Below are positions 1-8,824 of a stretch of DNA of 64,000 nucleotides, in pieces. This DNA is from JACVRW01 sp963837445 (GTDB taxonomy: Bacteria > Actinomycetota > Thermoleophilia > Solirubrobacterales > Thermoleophilaceae). The notes beneath the pieces are model-generated. The model searched no databases. It was not told where the DNA came from and saw nothing but the letters and a program-made list of their open reading frames with translations. Position 1 is the first letter of the stretch. Every line of letters starts with the position of its first letter. A program made the position numbers and the translations under genes. The stretch is from assembly GCA_963837445.1 (NCBI GenBank), contig CAWINK010000021.1, positions 434,001-498,000 of the forward strand, written 5' to 3'.

Positions 1-1
1 C

Positions 2-1273
2 TACGCGCTCGCCTGGCTCTGGACACAGGCCTTTGGCGTTGGAGAGGTGGGCGTGCGCTCGCTCTCGGCGCTGCTCGGCACCGCGCTCGTACCCGTGGCC
101 TTCGGTGCGGCGCGCGAGCTCGGCGGACGGACGGCGGGCCTGATTGCCGCGGCCCTCGTGGCGGTCAACCCACAGCTCATCTTCTACTCGCAGGAGGCGC
201 GTGCCTACTCCCTGCTCACCCTGGTCGCGACGCTGTCCTTCTGGGCGTTCCTGATCGCCCGCCGCGACACCGACGCTCGCAGCCTGATCCTCTGGGCGCT
301 CGCCTCAGCGGCCGCGCTCTTGACGCACTATTTCGCGGCGTTTCTGGTGGTGCCCGAGGCCATCTGGCTGCTCGCGGTCCGGCGCCCGCGCCTGCCGGTC
401 GCGCTTGCGGCCGCCAGCGTGGCCGCCGTGGGCGCCGCACTGGTGCCTCTGGCCGTGCGGCAATCGGACGGGCGCACGGATTGGATTTCCGATCTGTCGC
501 TCGACGAGCGTCTGCGGGGGGTGCTCAAGATGCCGCTCACCGGCGAGTACGACCCGACCTCGAACTGGCAGCTCGGACTGCTCTGCTTCGCAGCGGTGGC
601 GGGCATGGCGTTTGCATTCCGGCGCGCTGACGAGCGCGAGCGGCGTGGAGCCGCGGTGGCTCTAAGCCTTGGCGCGCTCGCAGTCGCGCTTCCGCTTGCG
701 ATCGACCTCACCGCACGCGAGCTCCTGATCGCCAAGAACGCAATAGTCGCCGTGCCGCTCGTGGCAATCGGGGTCGCGTGCCTCCTCGGAGCCCGGCGCG
801 CCGGACCGGTCGGGCTGTCCACGGCGGTGGTCGTGTGTGCGGCGGGTGTGGCGATCACGCTGGCCACCATGGCGGACCCGAGTCTGCGGCGGCCCGACTA
901 CCGCGGGGTCGCGGCAACGCTCGGCCAACCGAGCCCGGACTTGGGGGTCTTCACGGCCTATCAGGGCAGCGAGCCACTCGCGCGCTACCTGCCGGGCGCC
1001 ACGGACGCCCCGCCGGAGGGAGCCGCGTTGCGGGCGCTGGAGTTGGTGCTGCCACTCGGCCGGTCCGACGCAGACGAACCGGCGCGCCCGGCAACGCCCG
1101 CGCCACCGGCGGGATTCACGCTGGCCGCCCGGCACGAGCACGCGACCTTCACGCGCGTGCGCTACGTCGCGAAGACCCCTGTGACCGTGACCGCCGCAGG
1201 GCTCGCCCCGCTGGCGCCCGGCAGCACGACATTCCCCTCGCGGCTCCTGGTCTGGCCCGCAGGCGCCGAGTAA
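2..1273 (+). CDS. GT-C (family 39-like) membrane glycosyltransferase, 5' truncated by window
   Basis: The reading frame is open from the first complete codon, so the gene begins before the window; about 423 residues are visible. The opening YALAWLWTQAFG, then GVRSLSALLG and SQEARAYSLLTL, resemble the segments after the first periplasmic loop of dolichyl-phosphate-mannose/ArnT-type transferases, and many hydrophobic helices follow. Such enzymes move a sugar from a polyprenyl-phosphate carrier onto lipid or protein at the outer face of the membrane. The catalytic N-terminal loop lies outside the window, so donor and acceptor cannot be inferred. The C-terminal ~90 residues form a soluble tail. 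GTG at 47 would be an internal codon, not the start. Confidence 0.72.
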   Translation, partial: YALAWLWTQAFGVGEVGVRSLSALLGTALVPVAFGAARELGGRTAGLIAAALVAVNPQLIFYSQEARAYSLLTLVATLSFWAFLIARRDTDARSLILWALASAAALLTHYFAAFLVVPEAIWLLAVRRPRLPVALAAASVAAVGAALVPLAVRQSDGRTDWISDLSLDERLRGVLKMPLTGEYDPTSNWQLGLLCFAAVAGMAFAFRRADERERRGAAVALSLGALAVALPLAIDLTARELLIAKNAIVAVPLVAIGVACLLGARRAGPVGLSTAVVVCAAGVAITLATMADPSLRRPDYRGVAATLGQPSPDLGVFTAYQGSEPLARYLPGATDAPPEGAALRALELVLPLGRSDADEPARPATPAPPAGFTLAARHEHATFTRVRYVAKTPVTVTAAGLAPLAPGSTTFPSRLLVWPAGAE

Positions 1274-1349
1274 GGCTGCTCCGCCCGGTGCGGCCAGCCG
1301 CACCCCAGGCGGGGCAAAACCGCACCTCCAGACGCCTGCCAACCGCATG

Positions 1350-1362
1350 GGAAGGACCTTCC
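1350..1362. promoter_or_regulatory. Small palindrome before the MMPL gene
   Basis: GGAAGG-A-CCTTCC is a perfect 6-bp inverted repeat centred on 1356, just upstream of the ribosome binding site of the exporter gene. It could be an operator, but nothing else supports that. Confidence 0.25.
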
Positions 1363-1382
1363 AAAAACCGGAAGCTGCTCCC

Positions 1383-3605
1383 ATGAGAAATCAGCGCACC
1401 ACCTCCAAGTCCGAGTCCAACCACAACCTCGCAGCTCGTGTTGGGCGCTGGAGCGTCCAGCACCGCAAGACCGCCATCCTCGGGTGGCTCGCTTTCGTGC
1501 TCGTAGCAGTCGTCGTCGGCTTCAACCTGGTTCCGCAGAAGAACCTCGAGCCGAGCGAGGGCATGCCGGGCGAGTCCGGCAAGGCGGGCCAGGTCCTGAA
1601 GGACGCATACCCCCAGCAGCAGGAGGAAGCTGGTGAGCAGGTGCTCATCCAGTCGGGGTCACTCAAGACGAGTGATGCGCAGTTCAAGTCCGCCGTCGCT
1701 GATGTAACCAAGCGGCTGGAGGGCACGAAGGGCGTTTCAGAGGTGGCCGGTCCCTACGAGGCCGGCTCCGAGGGCATCTCGAAGGACGGGCATTCCGCGC
1801 TCGTGACCTTCACGCTCCCGGGCAAGTCCGACGTGACCGAGAAGTCAGTGGTTCACTCGCTGGCGGCCGTTCACGCCGCGCAGAAGGCGCATCCCGAGCT
1901 CCGCATCGAGGAGACCGGGGACGCCAGCATCACCAAGGCCACCCTCGACAAGGAGAACGAGGAGATGGGCAAGTCCATGTTCATGTCGCTTGGACTCACC
2001 CTGATCATCCTGATGCTCACGTTCGGGGCGATCGTGGCGGCCGGAATCCCGGTTCTGCTCGGCCTCACCGCCGTGCTCGCCACCCTGGGCCTGCTCGGCC
2101 CCGTCAGTCAGCTCGCACCGGTGGATGCATCGGTGATGCACGTCGTCCTGCTCGTCGGCATGGCGGTCGGTGTTGACTACAGCCTGTTTTACCTCAAGCG
2201 GGCCCGCGAGGAGCGGGAAGCTGGACGTGAGACGGATGCGGCCATCGAGGCCGCAGCCGCGACCTCGGGTCGCGCGGTTCTGATCTCCGGCTTCACGGTC
2301 ATGGTGGCCATGGCCGGGATGTACCTGGGCGGGATCGCGAATTTCGCCTCGTTCGCCACCGGCACCATCCTGGTGGTAGCAGTTGCCGTGATCGGCTCGC
2401 TGACCGTGCTGCCCGCTGTGCTCTCGAAGGTGGGCGACAATGTCAACAGGGGCCGTGTGCCGCTCCTTGGCCGGCTTCAGAGGCGAGGCGGTGTGGGCAT
2501 CTGGTCCCGCATTCTCGACCGGGTCCTCCGCCGTCCGCTCCTTTCGGCCATCGTCTCCGCCGGCGTGCTCGTCGCGCTGACGGTTCCGGTGCTCGGAATG
2601 GAGACGTCACTTGGTGGCACCGACGACAACTCGCGTGACCTCAAGGTGATGCAGACCTACGACCGCGTGCAGGCCGCCTTCCCCAGCGAGGGCAGCGCGG
2701 AGATGGTGGTCATCCAGGCGGATGACGCCACCTCGACCGAGGTTGCGTCCGGCATCAAGGCTCTCGAGGCCGATGTCGCCGCCCGTCCGGCCCTCTTCGA
2801 GGGCAAGCCGAGCATCGAGCTCAACCAGGACAAGACCGTCGCCGTCGTGACGATCCCGACCACCGGGACTGGCACGGACGACCTGTCCAACCGGGCGGCC
2901 GACGCACTGCGCGGCGAGATCGTCCCGAGCACCGTCAAGAACATCGACGGTGTGCAGGCGTACACGACGGGTGAGGCCTCCGCGACTGGCGACTTCAATG
3001 ACGCCATGATCGGTCACCTGCCGCTCGTGTTCGCGTTCGTGCTGTCGGCAGCGTTCCTGCTGCTGCTGGTCACCTTCCGCTCGATCGTCATTCCGCTCAA
3101 GGCGATCGTGCTGAACATGCTGTCCGTGGGCTCGGCCTACGGCCTCATGACCCTGGTGTTCCAGCACGGCCTGGGCGAGTCGCTCGGCTTGGGTACCGGT
3201 CCCATCGCCGCATGGCTGCCGCTGTTCCTGTTCGTGATCCTGTTCGGGCTGTCGATGGACTACCACGTGTTCATCCTCACCCGGATCCGCGAGGCATTCG
3301 ATCGCGGCATGAGCACCAGCGACGCTGTGGCTCACGGGATCAAGAGCACGGCCGGCACGGTCACGAGCGCAGCGATCGTCATGGTCGCCGTGTTCTCGAT
3401 GTTCGCCATGTCGTCGGAGCTGCAGATGCAGCAGCTGGGCATCGGCCTCGCGGCCGCCGTCCTGATCGACGCGACCATCATCCGCGGCGTGCTCCTGCCC
3501 GCCACGATGAAGCTCCTGGGCGACTGGAACTGGTACCTGCCGACCAGGCTCGGCTGGCTGCCGAAGCTCGACGTGGAGCCGGAGGTGGTGCCCGCGCACG
3601 CATAA
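1383..3605 (+). CDS. MMPL/RND-family membrane transporter
   Basis: This 740-residue polytopic protein has the two-fold architecture of MMPL exporters: a TM helix near residue 35, a large extracellular loop, a block of five or six helices, then the same again. Each half carries the family motif in a helix, GVDYSLF in the first and SMDYHVF in the second, which provide the proton-relay Asp-Tyr pair. Such proteins export lipids, pigments or drugs using the proton gradient; the cargo here is unknown. I chose ATG 1383 because GGAAG sits 8 bases upstream; an in-frame ATG at 1347 lacks a ribosome binding site and would add 12 polar residues. It is a single-gene unit ended by the terminator at 3628. 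Confidence 0.9.
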   Translation: MRNQRTTSKSESNHNLAARVGRWSVQHRKTAILGWLAFVLVAVVVGFNLVPQKNLEPSEGMPGESGKAGQVLKDAYPQQQEEAGEQVLIQSGSLKTSDAQFKSAVADVTKRLEGTKGVSEVAGPYEAGSEGISKDGHSALVTFTLPGKSDVTEKSVVHSLAAVHAAQKAHPELRIEETGDASITKATLDKENEEMGKSMFMSLGLTLIILMLTFGAIVAAGIPVLLGLTAVLATLGLLGPVSQLAPVDASVMHVVLLVGMAVGVDYSLFYLKRAREEREAGRETDAAIEAAAATSGRAVLISGFTVMVAMAGMYLGGIANFASFATGTILVVAVAVIGSLTVLPAVLSKVGDNVNRGRVPLLGRLQRRGGVGIWSRILDRVLRRPLLSAIVSAGVLVALTVPVLGMETSLGGTDDNSRDLKVMQTYDRVQAAFPSEGSAEMVVIQADDATSTEVASGIKALEADVAARPALFEGKPSIELNQDKTVAVVTIPTTGTGTDDLSNRAADALRGEIVPSTVKNIDGVQAYTTGEASATGDFNDAMIGHLPLVFAFVLSAAFLLLLVTFRSIVIPLKAIVLNMLSVGSAYGLMTLVFQHGLGESLGLGTGPIAAWLPLFLFVILFGLSMDYHVFILTRIREAFDRGMSTSDAVAHGIKSTAGTVTSAAIVMVAVFSMFAMSSELQMQQLGIGLAAAVLIDATIIRGVLLPATMKLLGDWNWYLPTRLGWLPKLDVEPEVVPAHA

Positions 3606-3627
3606 CGACCCCCGACACTGAACGAAG

Positions 3628-3662
3628 TGGGAATCGCGCCCTTGTGGCGCGATTCCCATTTT
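3628..3662 (+). terminator. Rho-independent terminator of the MMPL gene
   Basis: A perfect 13-bp stem (TGGGAATCGCGCC with its complement at 3646-3658) and a 5-base loop are followed by TTTT. It lies 23 bases after the exporter stop codon. This is the clearest terminator in the window. Confidence 0.92.
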
Positions 3663-3729
3663 GGGGCCGCGTTCTCGACGCGCTGAGGGCCGGCGCCGCG
3701 GCACTTCGTTGCACTGACGGGGTTCGGGC

Positions 3730-3745
3730 ACAACTCGCCACTCGA
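3730..3745 (+). repeat. Dispersed repeat, copy A
   Basis: The 16-mer ACAACTCGCCACTCGA occurs here, exactly again at 43059-43074, and in inverted orientation with one mismatch at 3821-3836. Similarity continues weakly beyond the core (TCGCGAAGGGGG here against TTCGAAGCGGG in copy C). All copies lie in gene-free DNA. The 3663-3937 gap holds no gene that I can support, only these repeats. Confidence 0.6.
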
Positions 3746-3820
3746 TGCCCTCGCGAAGGGGGTTGCCGTGTTTCACGCGCTCATAGAGCGACAACACGAC
3801 AAACCCCGCGGCGGGACCCG

Positions 3821-3836
3821 TCGAGTGGCGACTTGT
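3821..3836 (-). repeat. Dispersed repeat, copy B (inverted)
   Basis: Read on the minus strand this is ACAAGTCGCCACTCGA, one mismatch from copies A and C. The minus-strand sequence just before it, CAGCGGTGAGGGGGTGG, resembles CAGCGGTGAAGGGTAGG before copy C, so the repeated unit is longer than 16 bp. With copy A it forms an inverted pair 75 bp apart. Confidence 0.55.
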
Positions 3837-3937
3837 CGACGTCGCCACCCCCTCACCGCTGTCTTTTCGTGCCTTAGGACTACGCCGCGCGACCTTGGCT
3901 GAATGGCGAGCGCGGGGTGCGTGCGAACGATCGTGAT

Positions 3938-5008
3938 TTACCCCACGCGGGCGCGCACCATGTCCTGGAAGGCGCCGATCAGCGCCTCCGTCCTCAAGAG
4001 CAGCCGGCCGTGCTCGAGGGCACCGCTCGCCGCGCCGCGCTGCACGGCCTCCACCAGCCCGGTGTCCTCGGCCCCCACCTGGTTGTCGAACACCCGCATC
4101 TCCTCGATCCAGGCCTCGTCGGTGCCCTCACCGAAGAAGCGGTCGTACCAGGCCGCGGTGCGGTCGGGAGCGGTCGGCCACAGCGGGCCGATCGAGAGGT
4201 TCGGGCGGCCCGGGTTCACGTTGAACTTCATCGCCGGGAAGAGGATGTGGTACTGCGCAGTGGGCACCGAATCGCTCACGTCATAGGGAGCCGCGTCCGT
4301 GTAGGCGTCGGGATGTACCGGCGGGAACTGGCTCAGGCGCAGCCCGACGGCCTCCATCCGCTGCCGCTCCTCGTCGATCAGCTTCACGAAGCCCGGGTGG
4401 TTCAGCTGGCAGTGGTAGCACTCGAGGTAGTTCTCGATCGCGATCTTCCAATTTGCCTTGATCTCGTAGGCGCCGCGGTCGTGGAAGCGCAGCGAGTTCA
4501 CGTCGAGGCCGTTCTCCGCGACCACCTGGGGGAGATCGCCGAGCGCCGCGTCCAGGCTCGGTGCTTCGGTGTCCGGGTTCGCGAACACGAACGGACCCCA
4601 CGTGCCCACCTGCGCGGGCACCAGGCCGAGGCAGGCCATGTCGAAGTCGGGCTCGTCCTTGCTGCGCGGAGCGCCGCGCAGGCTGCCGTCGAGCCCGTAG
4701 GTCCACGCGTGGTAGGGGCACTGGATCGTGCCGCGCTTCTGCGGCTCGTCCACGAGGACGGTGCCGCGGTGGCGACAGACGTTCAGGAAGGCGCGCAGCT
4801 CGCCCTCGCCGTCAAGCACCACGACCAACGGCAGCCCGCCCACCTGCGTGGGGAACATGCTGCCGGGGCCGTCCAGCTCGCCCGTGTGCCCCACGTACTG
4901 CCACGAGCGCCGAAAGATGGAGTCGCGCTCCACGCGCGCCACCTCAGGGTCGACGTACCAGCTGTACGGCAGGGTCTCCACGCGCGGCTGGACCTGCGAA
5001 TGAGCCAT
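3938..5008 (-). CDS. Rieske-type oxygenase, alpha subunit (quaternary-amine/choline monooxygenase-like)
   Basis: A 356-residue aromatic-ring-hydroxylating-type oxygenase. The Rieske [2Fe-2S] site is C78-x-H80 and C97-x2-H100 (CRHRG and CPYH). The mononuclear iron site is E196, H199, H204 in LECYHCQLNH. The residue bridging the two metal centres is Glu here, where aromatic dioxygenases have Asp; a Glu is known from carnitine monooxygenase CntA and related enzymes acting on trimethylammonium compounds. A C-N bond-cleaving role is therefore inferred, not shown. ATG 5008 is used: only 6 bases upstream lies GATAAT, a good -10 hexamer, suggesting a leaderless message. No beta subunit or reductase gene is adjacent. 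It is divergent from the flavoprotein at 5098. Confidence 0.85.
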   Translation of the reverse strand: MAHSQVQPRVETLPYSWYVDPEVARVERDSIFRRSWQYVGHTGELDGPGSMFPTQVGGLPLVVVLDGEGELRAFLNVCRHRGTVLVDEPQKRGTIQCPYHAWTYGLDGSLRGAPRSKDEPDFDMACLGLVPAQVGTWGPFVFANPDTEAPSLDAALGDLPQVVAENGLDVNSLRFHDRGAYEIKANWKIAIENYLECYHCQLNHPGFVKLIDEERQRMEAVGLRLSQFPPVHPDAYTDAAPYDVSDSVPTAQYHILFPAMKFNVNPGRPNLSIGPLWPTAPDRTAAWYDRFFGEGTDEAWIEEMRVFDNQVGAEDTGLVEAVQRGAASGALEHGRLLLRTEALIGAFQDMVRARVG

Positions 5009-5014
5009 CGGCGG

Positions 5015-5020
5015 ATTATC
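5015..5020 (-). promoter_or_regulatory. Probable -10 element of the first Rieske gene
   Basis: GATAAT on the minus strand ends 6 bases before the ATG at 5008. Two other promoters of this island, at 7433 and 19703, have GATATC and GATAAC in an equivalent position close to the start codon. The -35 hexamer is not convincing. Confidence 0.35.
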
Positions 5021-5097
5021 CTCGCTGAGTCGATACCGGCACCACCCCCTTCTGGCTTGACGCTCCCTACGAGCCACGCCCCGCGCTCGAGGGTCAC

Positions 5098-6243
5098 GTG
5101 GAGGTCGAGGCGTGCGTGATCGGCGGCGGCGTGGGCGGGCTCTCCTGCGCCCGCCGGCTCGCGCAGCGCGGGATCGAGACGGTGCTCCTCGAGGCCGGGA
5201 CGGTGGCCGGCGGCGCGAGCGGGCGCAACGGCGGCTTCCTGATCGCCGGCACGGCCGCGTTCCACAACGACGCGCGCGAGCGCTACGGCGCGGAGCGAGC
5301 TCGCGCGATGTACGAGCTCACGCTCGCGGCGCAGCAGGAGATCTACGCGCTCGCGGGCGAGCTTGGCGCCGAGGACGCGCTCCGGCAGGTCGGCCTCCTG
5401 CGGCTGGCCGTGTCGGAGGACGAGGCCGAGCACGTGCGCGATCACTGTCGCGCGCTGCGTGACGACGGCTTCCCGGGCGAGGTTGTGGAGCGCGACGAGC
5501 TTCCGGCGGCGCTTCGGCGAACCGGCCTCGTGGGCTGCCTCACCGATCACGACGGAGCACTCCATCCGGCGCGCTGGTACCGCCTGCTGGCCGGGGCCGC
5601 CGAGGACGCCGGCGCGCGCATCTGCGAGGGCAGCGCCGTGCGCGGGCCGATCCCGGCGCCAGAGGAGGGAGCGCTTGTGACCAAGGACGGGAGCGTGCGC
5701 GCCCGGCACGTGGTCGTGGCGGCCGACGGCGCGCTACCGGTGCTCGTGCCGGAGTACCAGGCACGGGTGCGCTCGCGCAGGCTGCACATGGTCGCCACCG
5801 AACCCCTGCCTCCGACGCTCGACCACCTGGTCTACGCCCGCTGGGGCTACGAGTATTTCCACCAGAGGCCCGACGGGCGCCTGCTCGCGGGCGGCTTCAG
5901 CGATCTGGATGGCGACGGGTCCTACACCGACGACAACGACGGCGACCCGGCGATCTGGGAGCGAGTGGAGCGCTACCTGCGTGAGGATCTCGGGATCGAC
6001 GCGGCCGTGAGCCACCGCTGGGTCGGCGTGGTCGGCTACAGCCACGACTCGCTGCCCTACGTCGGAGAGGTGCCCGGCCGCCCGCGCCTGTACGTCTGTG
6101 GGGGGTACTCCGGACACGGCAACGTGCCCGGCTTCATGTGCGGTCGTGACCTGGCCGACACGATCGCGGGCGATGGCCCGGAGCCGCTGTTTCCGGCCGA
6201 CCGCGAGCCGTGGACCGCTCAGGGAGTGAACACCGGCGGCTGA
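5098..6243 (+). CDS. DAO-family FAD-dependent oxidoreductase (PuuB-like)
   Basis: A 381-residue flavoprotein of the glycine/D-amino-acid oxidase family. It opens with the ADP-binding motif VIGGGVGGLSCARRLAQRG, followed by GASGRNGGF, typical of gamma-glutamylputrescine oxidase and relatives, and ends with the FAD-contacting YVCGGYSGHGNVPG. Such enzymes oxidise a secondary or primary amine to an imine or aldehyde. Oddity: the frame is open from 5029, and the residues encoded before GTG 5098 (FWLDAPYEPRPALEGH) look like the conserved family N-terminus, yet no ATG, GTG or TTG lies between the stop at 5026 and 5098. The annotated start may be wrong or the true start may have mutated. The 3' end overlaps the convergent phosphodiesterase gene by 25 bp. 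Confidence 0.8.
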   Translation: MEVEACVIGGGVGGLSCARRLAQRGIETVLLEAGTVAGGASGRNGGFLIAGTAAFHNDARERYGAERARAMYELTLAAQQEIYALAGELGAEDALRQVGLLRLAVSEDEAEHVRDHCRALRDDGFPGEVVERDELPAALRRTGLVGCLTDHDGALHPARWYRLLAGAAEDAGARICEGSAVRGPIPAPEEGALVTKDGSVRARHVVVAADGALPVLVPEYQARVRSRRLHMVATEPLPPTLDHLVYARWGYEYFHQRPDGRLLAGGFSDLDGDGSYTDDNDGDPAIWERVERYLREDLGIDAAVSHRWVGVVGYSHDSLPYVGEVPGRPRLYVCGGYSGHGNVPGFMCGRDLADTIAGDGPEPLFPADREPWTAQGVNTGG

Positions 6244-7388
6244 AGCCCCGCGCGCACCGGGCCCACGAGCTGGGGCAGCAGGCGCGCGTTGCCGTCGAAG
6301 CGGATCGTCACGAGCGGCGCGCCGAGGCGCGGCGGCGTCCGGCGCGTGCCGAAGCGGAACTCGCAGTTGCGGTTCAGCCGGCCTCGCACGCTGCGCGTCG
6401 GGCGGCTTCCGATCATCACGCGCATCGTCAGCGTGCCGCGACATCCCTGTCTCGCCGGCACGCCCCTCGGTGTGAGCAGATCGCCTGTGGCGATCAGCCG
6501 GCGCCGGTCGATGAACGCAGCGGCGCTGAAGAAGCGGGGCGGGCGCAGGCCGAGCGCGCGCCCGGCCATGAGCGCGTCGTCGGTGATCACGGCGTCCACC
6601 CCGGCGCGCTCGGCCGCGCGCACGTCGGCCGCCCTGTCGAGCGTGAAGGGCGCCACGTCGAGGCCGAGGCCGTGCGCGCGGCGCACGTAGTCCGGGGTCA
6701 CCGGCCACTCGGGTGAGATGAAGTCGTAGTTCCTGTCGGCCGCGGCCTGGAGGAAGGCCTCGTTGATCGCCTGGATCGACAGCAGGCTGGTGGCCACGCC
6801 CGGCATGCGCTGCCGCGCCACGTCGAGGTTGGCGGGAATGAAGCTCTGGATCAGCAGCTGCGAGCGCGGGATGCGGCTCGCCAGGACCGCGTCCATCACG
6901 CTGTTCGCGTACGCGGGCGTGGGGTCGGCGTCGGGGTCGCCCGGCACGTTCTTGATCTCGAGGTTGACCTCGGCTCCGGCGCGTCTTGCGAACTCGAGCA
7001 GCGACCGGATCGTGATGATCGGCGCCGGCCGGCTTGCACGGCGCGTGGGCAGCGGGCTGCCCGGGCTTCCGAGCACATCCGTCCTGCACGGCCTGAGCTC
7101 CGCGAGCGTGAACGTGCGCAGCTCGCCGCTGCAGGCGGTGGTGCGGTCAAGCGTCGCGTCGTGAATCGCGACCGGCACGCGGTCCTCGGTGAGCTTCGCG
7201 TCCACCTCGAGCACGAACCCGTTGCGCGCGGCGTTCCTGTAGGCGGCGAGGCTCTCCTCCCCGTAGCGCGCCTTGCCGTTCACGACCGTGCCGCCGCGGT
7301 GGGCGTGTATGTCGGGCGGCGCGGCGAGAGCCGGCGGCGCGGCCACGAAGAGCAGGGCCAGGGCGAGGGCGAAGCGGGCGGCGAGCAC
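6219..7388 (-). CDS. Secreted glycerophosphodiester phosphodiesterase
   Basis: This 389-residue protein has an N-terminal signal peptide (hydrophobic core ALALALLFVAAPPALA), then the GDPD barrel: catalytic IHAHRGG, the metal-binding EVD and the second His in AIHDATLDRTT, with NLEIKN and DAVITDD further on. GDPD enzymes cleave glycerophosphodiesters to glycerol-3-phosphate and the head-group alcohol, for example choline or ethanolamine. The last ~100 residues form a beta-rich extension with two Cys that is not part of the catalytic domain. GTG 7388 is preferred because it directly precedes the signal peptide; GTG 7454 would run the gene through the shared promoter element. It sits between amine-catabolic genes, suggesting head-group scavenging. 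Confidence 0.85.
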   Translation of the reverse strand: MLAARFALALALLFVAAPPALAAPPDIHAHRGGTVVNGKARYGEESLAAYRNAARNGFVLEVDAKLTEDRVPVAIHDATLDRTTACSGELRTFTLAELRPCRTDVLGSPGSPLPTRRASRPAPIITIRSLLEFARRAGAEVNLEIKNVPGDPDADPTPAYANSVMDAVLASRIPRSQLLIQSFIPANLDVARQRMPGVATSLLSIQAINEAFLQAAADRNYDFISPEWPVTPDYVRRAHGLGLDVAPFTLDRAADVRAAERAGVDAVITDDALMAGRALGLRPPRFFSAAAFIDRRRLIATGDLLTPRGVPARQGCRGTLTMRVMIGSRPTRSVRGRLNRNCEFRFGTRRTPPRLGAPLVTIRFDGNARLLPQLVGPVRAGLQPPVFTP

Positions 7389-7432
7389 GGAGGCAAGATA
7401 CTGGCCGCTCACGGCCGGTTGGGGATCTGTCT

Positions 7433-7461
7433 TTGACCTTGTAGTCAGCCGCACGATATCT
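7433..7461 (+). promoter_or_regulatory. Promoter with shared 27-bp island element, copy 1
   Basis: TTGACC (7433-7438), a 16-base spacer and GATATC (7455-7460) form a plausible promoter ending 8 bases before the ATG at 7469, implying a leaderless message. Bases 7435-7461 match 19705-19731 at 20 of 27 positions, including the normally unconstrained spacer core TCAGYCGCAYGATA. Conservation of the spacer points to an operator overlapping the promoter. It lies between divergent genes. Confidence 0.65.
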
Positions 7462-7468
7462 TCAGATA

Positions 7469-8824
7469 ATGGGCTCGCTCGACCACCTCTGGCTCCATTT
7501 CACCGAGATGGGGCGCTACCGCGCGGGCGAGGAGCTCCAGGTCATCGTCCGCGGCGACGGCTGCTACGTCGAGGACGCCGCCGGGCGGCGCTACCTCGAC
7601 GCACTCGCCGGCCTCTTCTGCGTGAACATCGGCTACGGCTTCGGAGAGGAGATGGGCGAGGCGTCGGCGGCGCAGATGCGCGAGCTGCCGTTCGCGATCA
7701 ACTGGACGTTCGCCCATCCCCGCTCGATCGAGCTGGCGGGTGAGGTCGCAGCGCTCGCGCCGGGCGACCTCAACAGGGTGTTCTTCGTCTCCGGCGGCTC
7801 CGAGGCCGTCGAGGCGGCCTGGAAGCTCGCGCGCCAGTACCACACGGCTCGCGGAGAGCGGCGCTGGAAGGCGATCGCCCGGCAGGTGGCCTACCACGGG
7901 ACCACCATGGGCGCCCTGTCCATCAACGGATGCGAGGACCTGCGCACACCCTTCGAGCCACTCGTGCCGGATGTGCTGCATGTCTCGAACACGAACCGCT
8001 TCCACCGGCCGCGCGACGAGACCGAGGAGCAGTTCACCGCCTTCCTGCTGGACGAGCTCGAGGAGACGATCGGCCAGGCCGGGCCCGAGACGGTGGCGAT
8101 GGTCATCATCGAGCCGGTCCAGAACAGCGGCGGCTCGTTCATGCCGCCCGCGGGCTACCTCGAAGGGGTGCGCGCGCTGTGCGACCAGCACGGCATCCTC
8201 CTCTGTTTCGACGAGGTGATCACAGGCTTCGGGCGGCTCGGTCACTGGTTCGCGTCCGAGCGCTTCGGCGTCACGCCGGACCTCATCACCTCTGCCAAGG
8301 GCCTCTCCTCCGCCTACGCCGCGATCGGTGCGCTCGTGGCGAGCGAGCGCGTGATGGAGCCGTTCCTCACCGACGGCAGGATGTACACGCACGGGATGAC
8401 CTTCGGCGGTCACCCGGTGCAGGCCGCGGTGGCGCTCAAGAACATCGAGATCATGCGCAGGGAGCGGATCCTCGAGCACGTGCGCGAGACCGAGGCCGCC
8501 TTCCGCGCCGCGCTCGAGCAGCTGCTCGAGCTGCCGATCGTCGGCGACCTCCGCGGCACGGGGTTCTTCTACGCCCTCGAGCTCGTGAAGGACAAGGAGA
8601 CGCGTGCGAGCTTCAGCGACGAGGAGTGCGACGAGCTCCTGCGCGGGTTCGTATCGCCGCGCCTCTTCGAGGCGGGCCTGCTCTGTCGCGCAGACGACCG
8701 CGGCGACCCGGTGGTGCAGATCTCACCTCCGCTGGTGGCCGGCCAGCCTGAGTTCGACGCGATCGCGGGGAAGCTCGGCACCGTGCTGGAGGAGGCGGGC
8801 CGGCGCATGCAGGTCAACGCGTGA
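7469..8824 (+). CDS. Class-III PLP-dependent aminotransferase (putrescine/beta-alanine:pyruvate type)
   Basis: A 451-residue omega-aminotransferase. GDGCYVEDAAGRRYLD and FFVSGGSEAVEAAWKLARQYH are the fold-type-I signatures of the group, CFDEVITGFGR holds the cofactor-binding Asp, and K277 in SAKGLSS is the Schiff-base lysine. The family moves the terminal amino group of diamines, beta-alanine or similar compounds to pyruvate or 2-oxoglutarate. Sequence alone does not set the donor; SpuC-like putrescine:pyruvate aminotransferase is the closest recognised pattern. ATG 7469 follows the promoter by 8 bases. The stop overlaps the next start (GTGA), so the two proteins are translationally coupled. 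Confidence 0.88.
   Translation: MGSLDHLWLHFTEMGRYRAGEELQVIVRGDGCYVEDAAGRRYLDALAGLFCVNIGYGFGEEMGEASAAQMRELPFAINWTFAHPRSIELAGEVAALAPGDLNRVFFVSGGSEAVEAAWKLARQYHTARGERRWKAIARQVAYHGTTMGALSINGCEDLRTPFEPLVPDVLHVSNTNRFHRPRDETEEQFTAFLLDELEETIGQAGPETVAMVIIEPVQNSGGSFMPPAGYLEGVRALCDQHGILLCFDEVITGFGRLGHWFASERFGVTPDLITSAKGLSSAYAAIGALVASERVMEPFLTDGRMYTHGMTFGGHPVQAAVALKNIEIMRRERILEHVRETEAAFRAALEQLLELPIVGDLRGTGFFYALELVKDKETRASFSDEECDELLRGFVSPRLFEAGLLCRADDRGDPVVQISPPLVAGQPEFDAIAGKLGTVLEEAGRRMQVNA

Noticed and set aside
2607..3848. A 413-codon minus-strand frame over the MMPL gene and intergenic DNA
   Set aside because: It is His/Gln/Arg-rich shadow sequence of the exporter and crosses the terminator.
3917..5119. 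A 400-codon plus-strand frame across the first Rieske gene
   Set aside because: The opposite strand has a complete Rieske protein with all metal ligands; the plus-strand frame has no recognisable motif.
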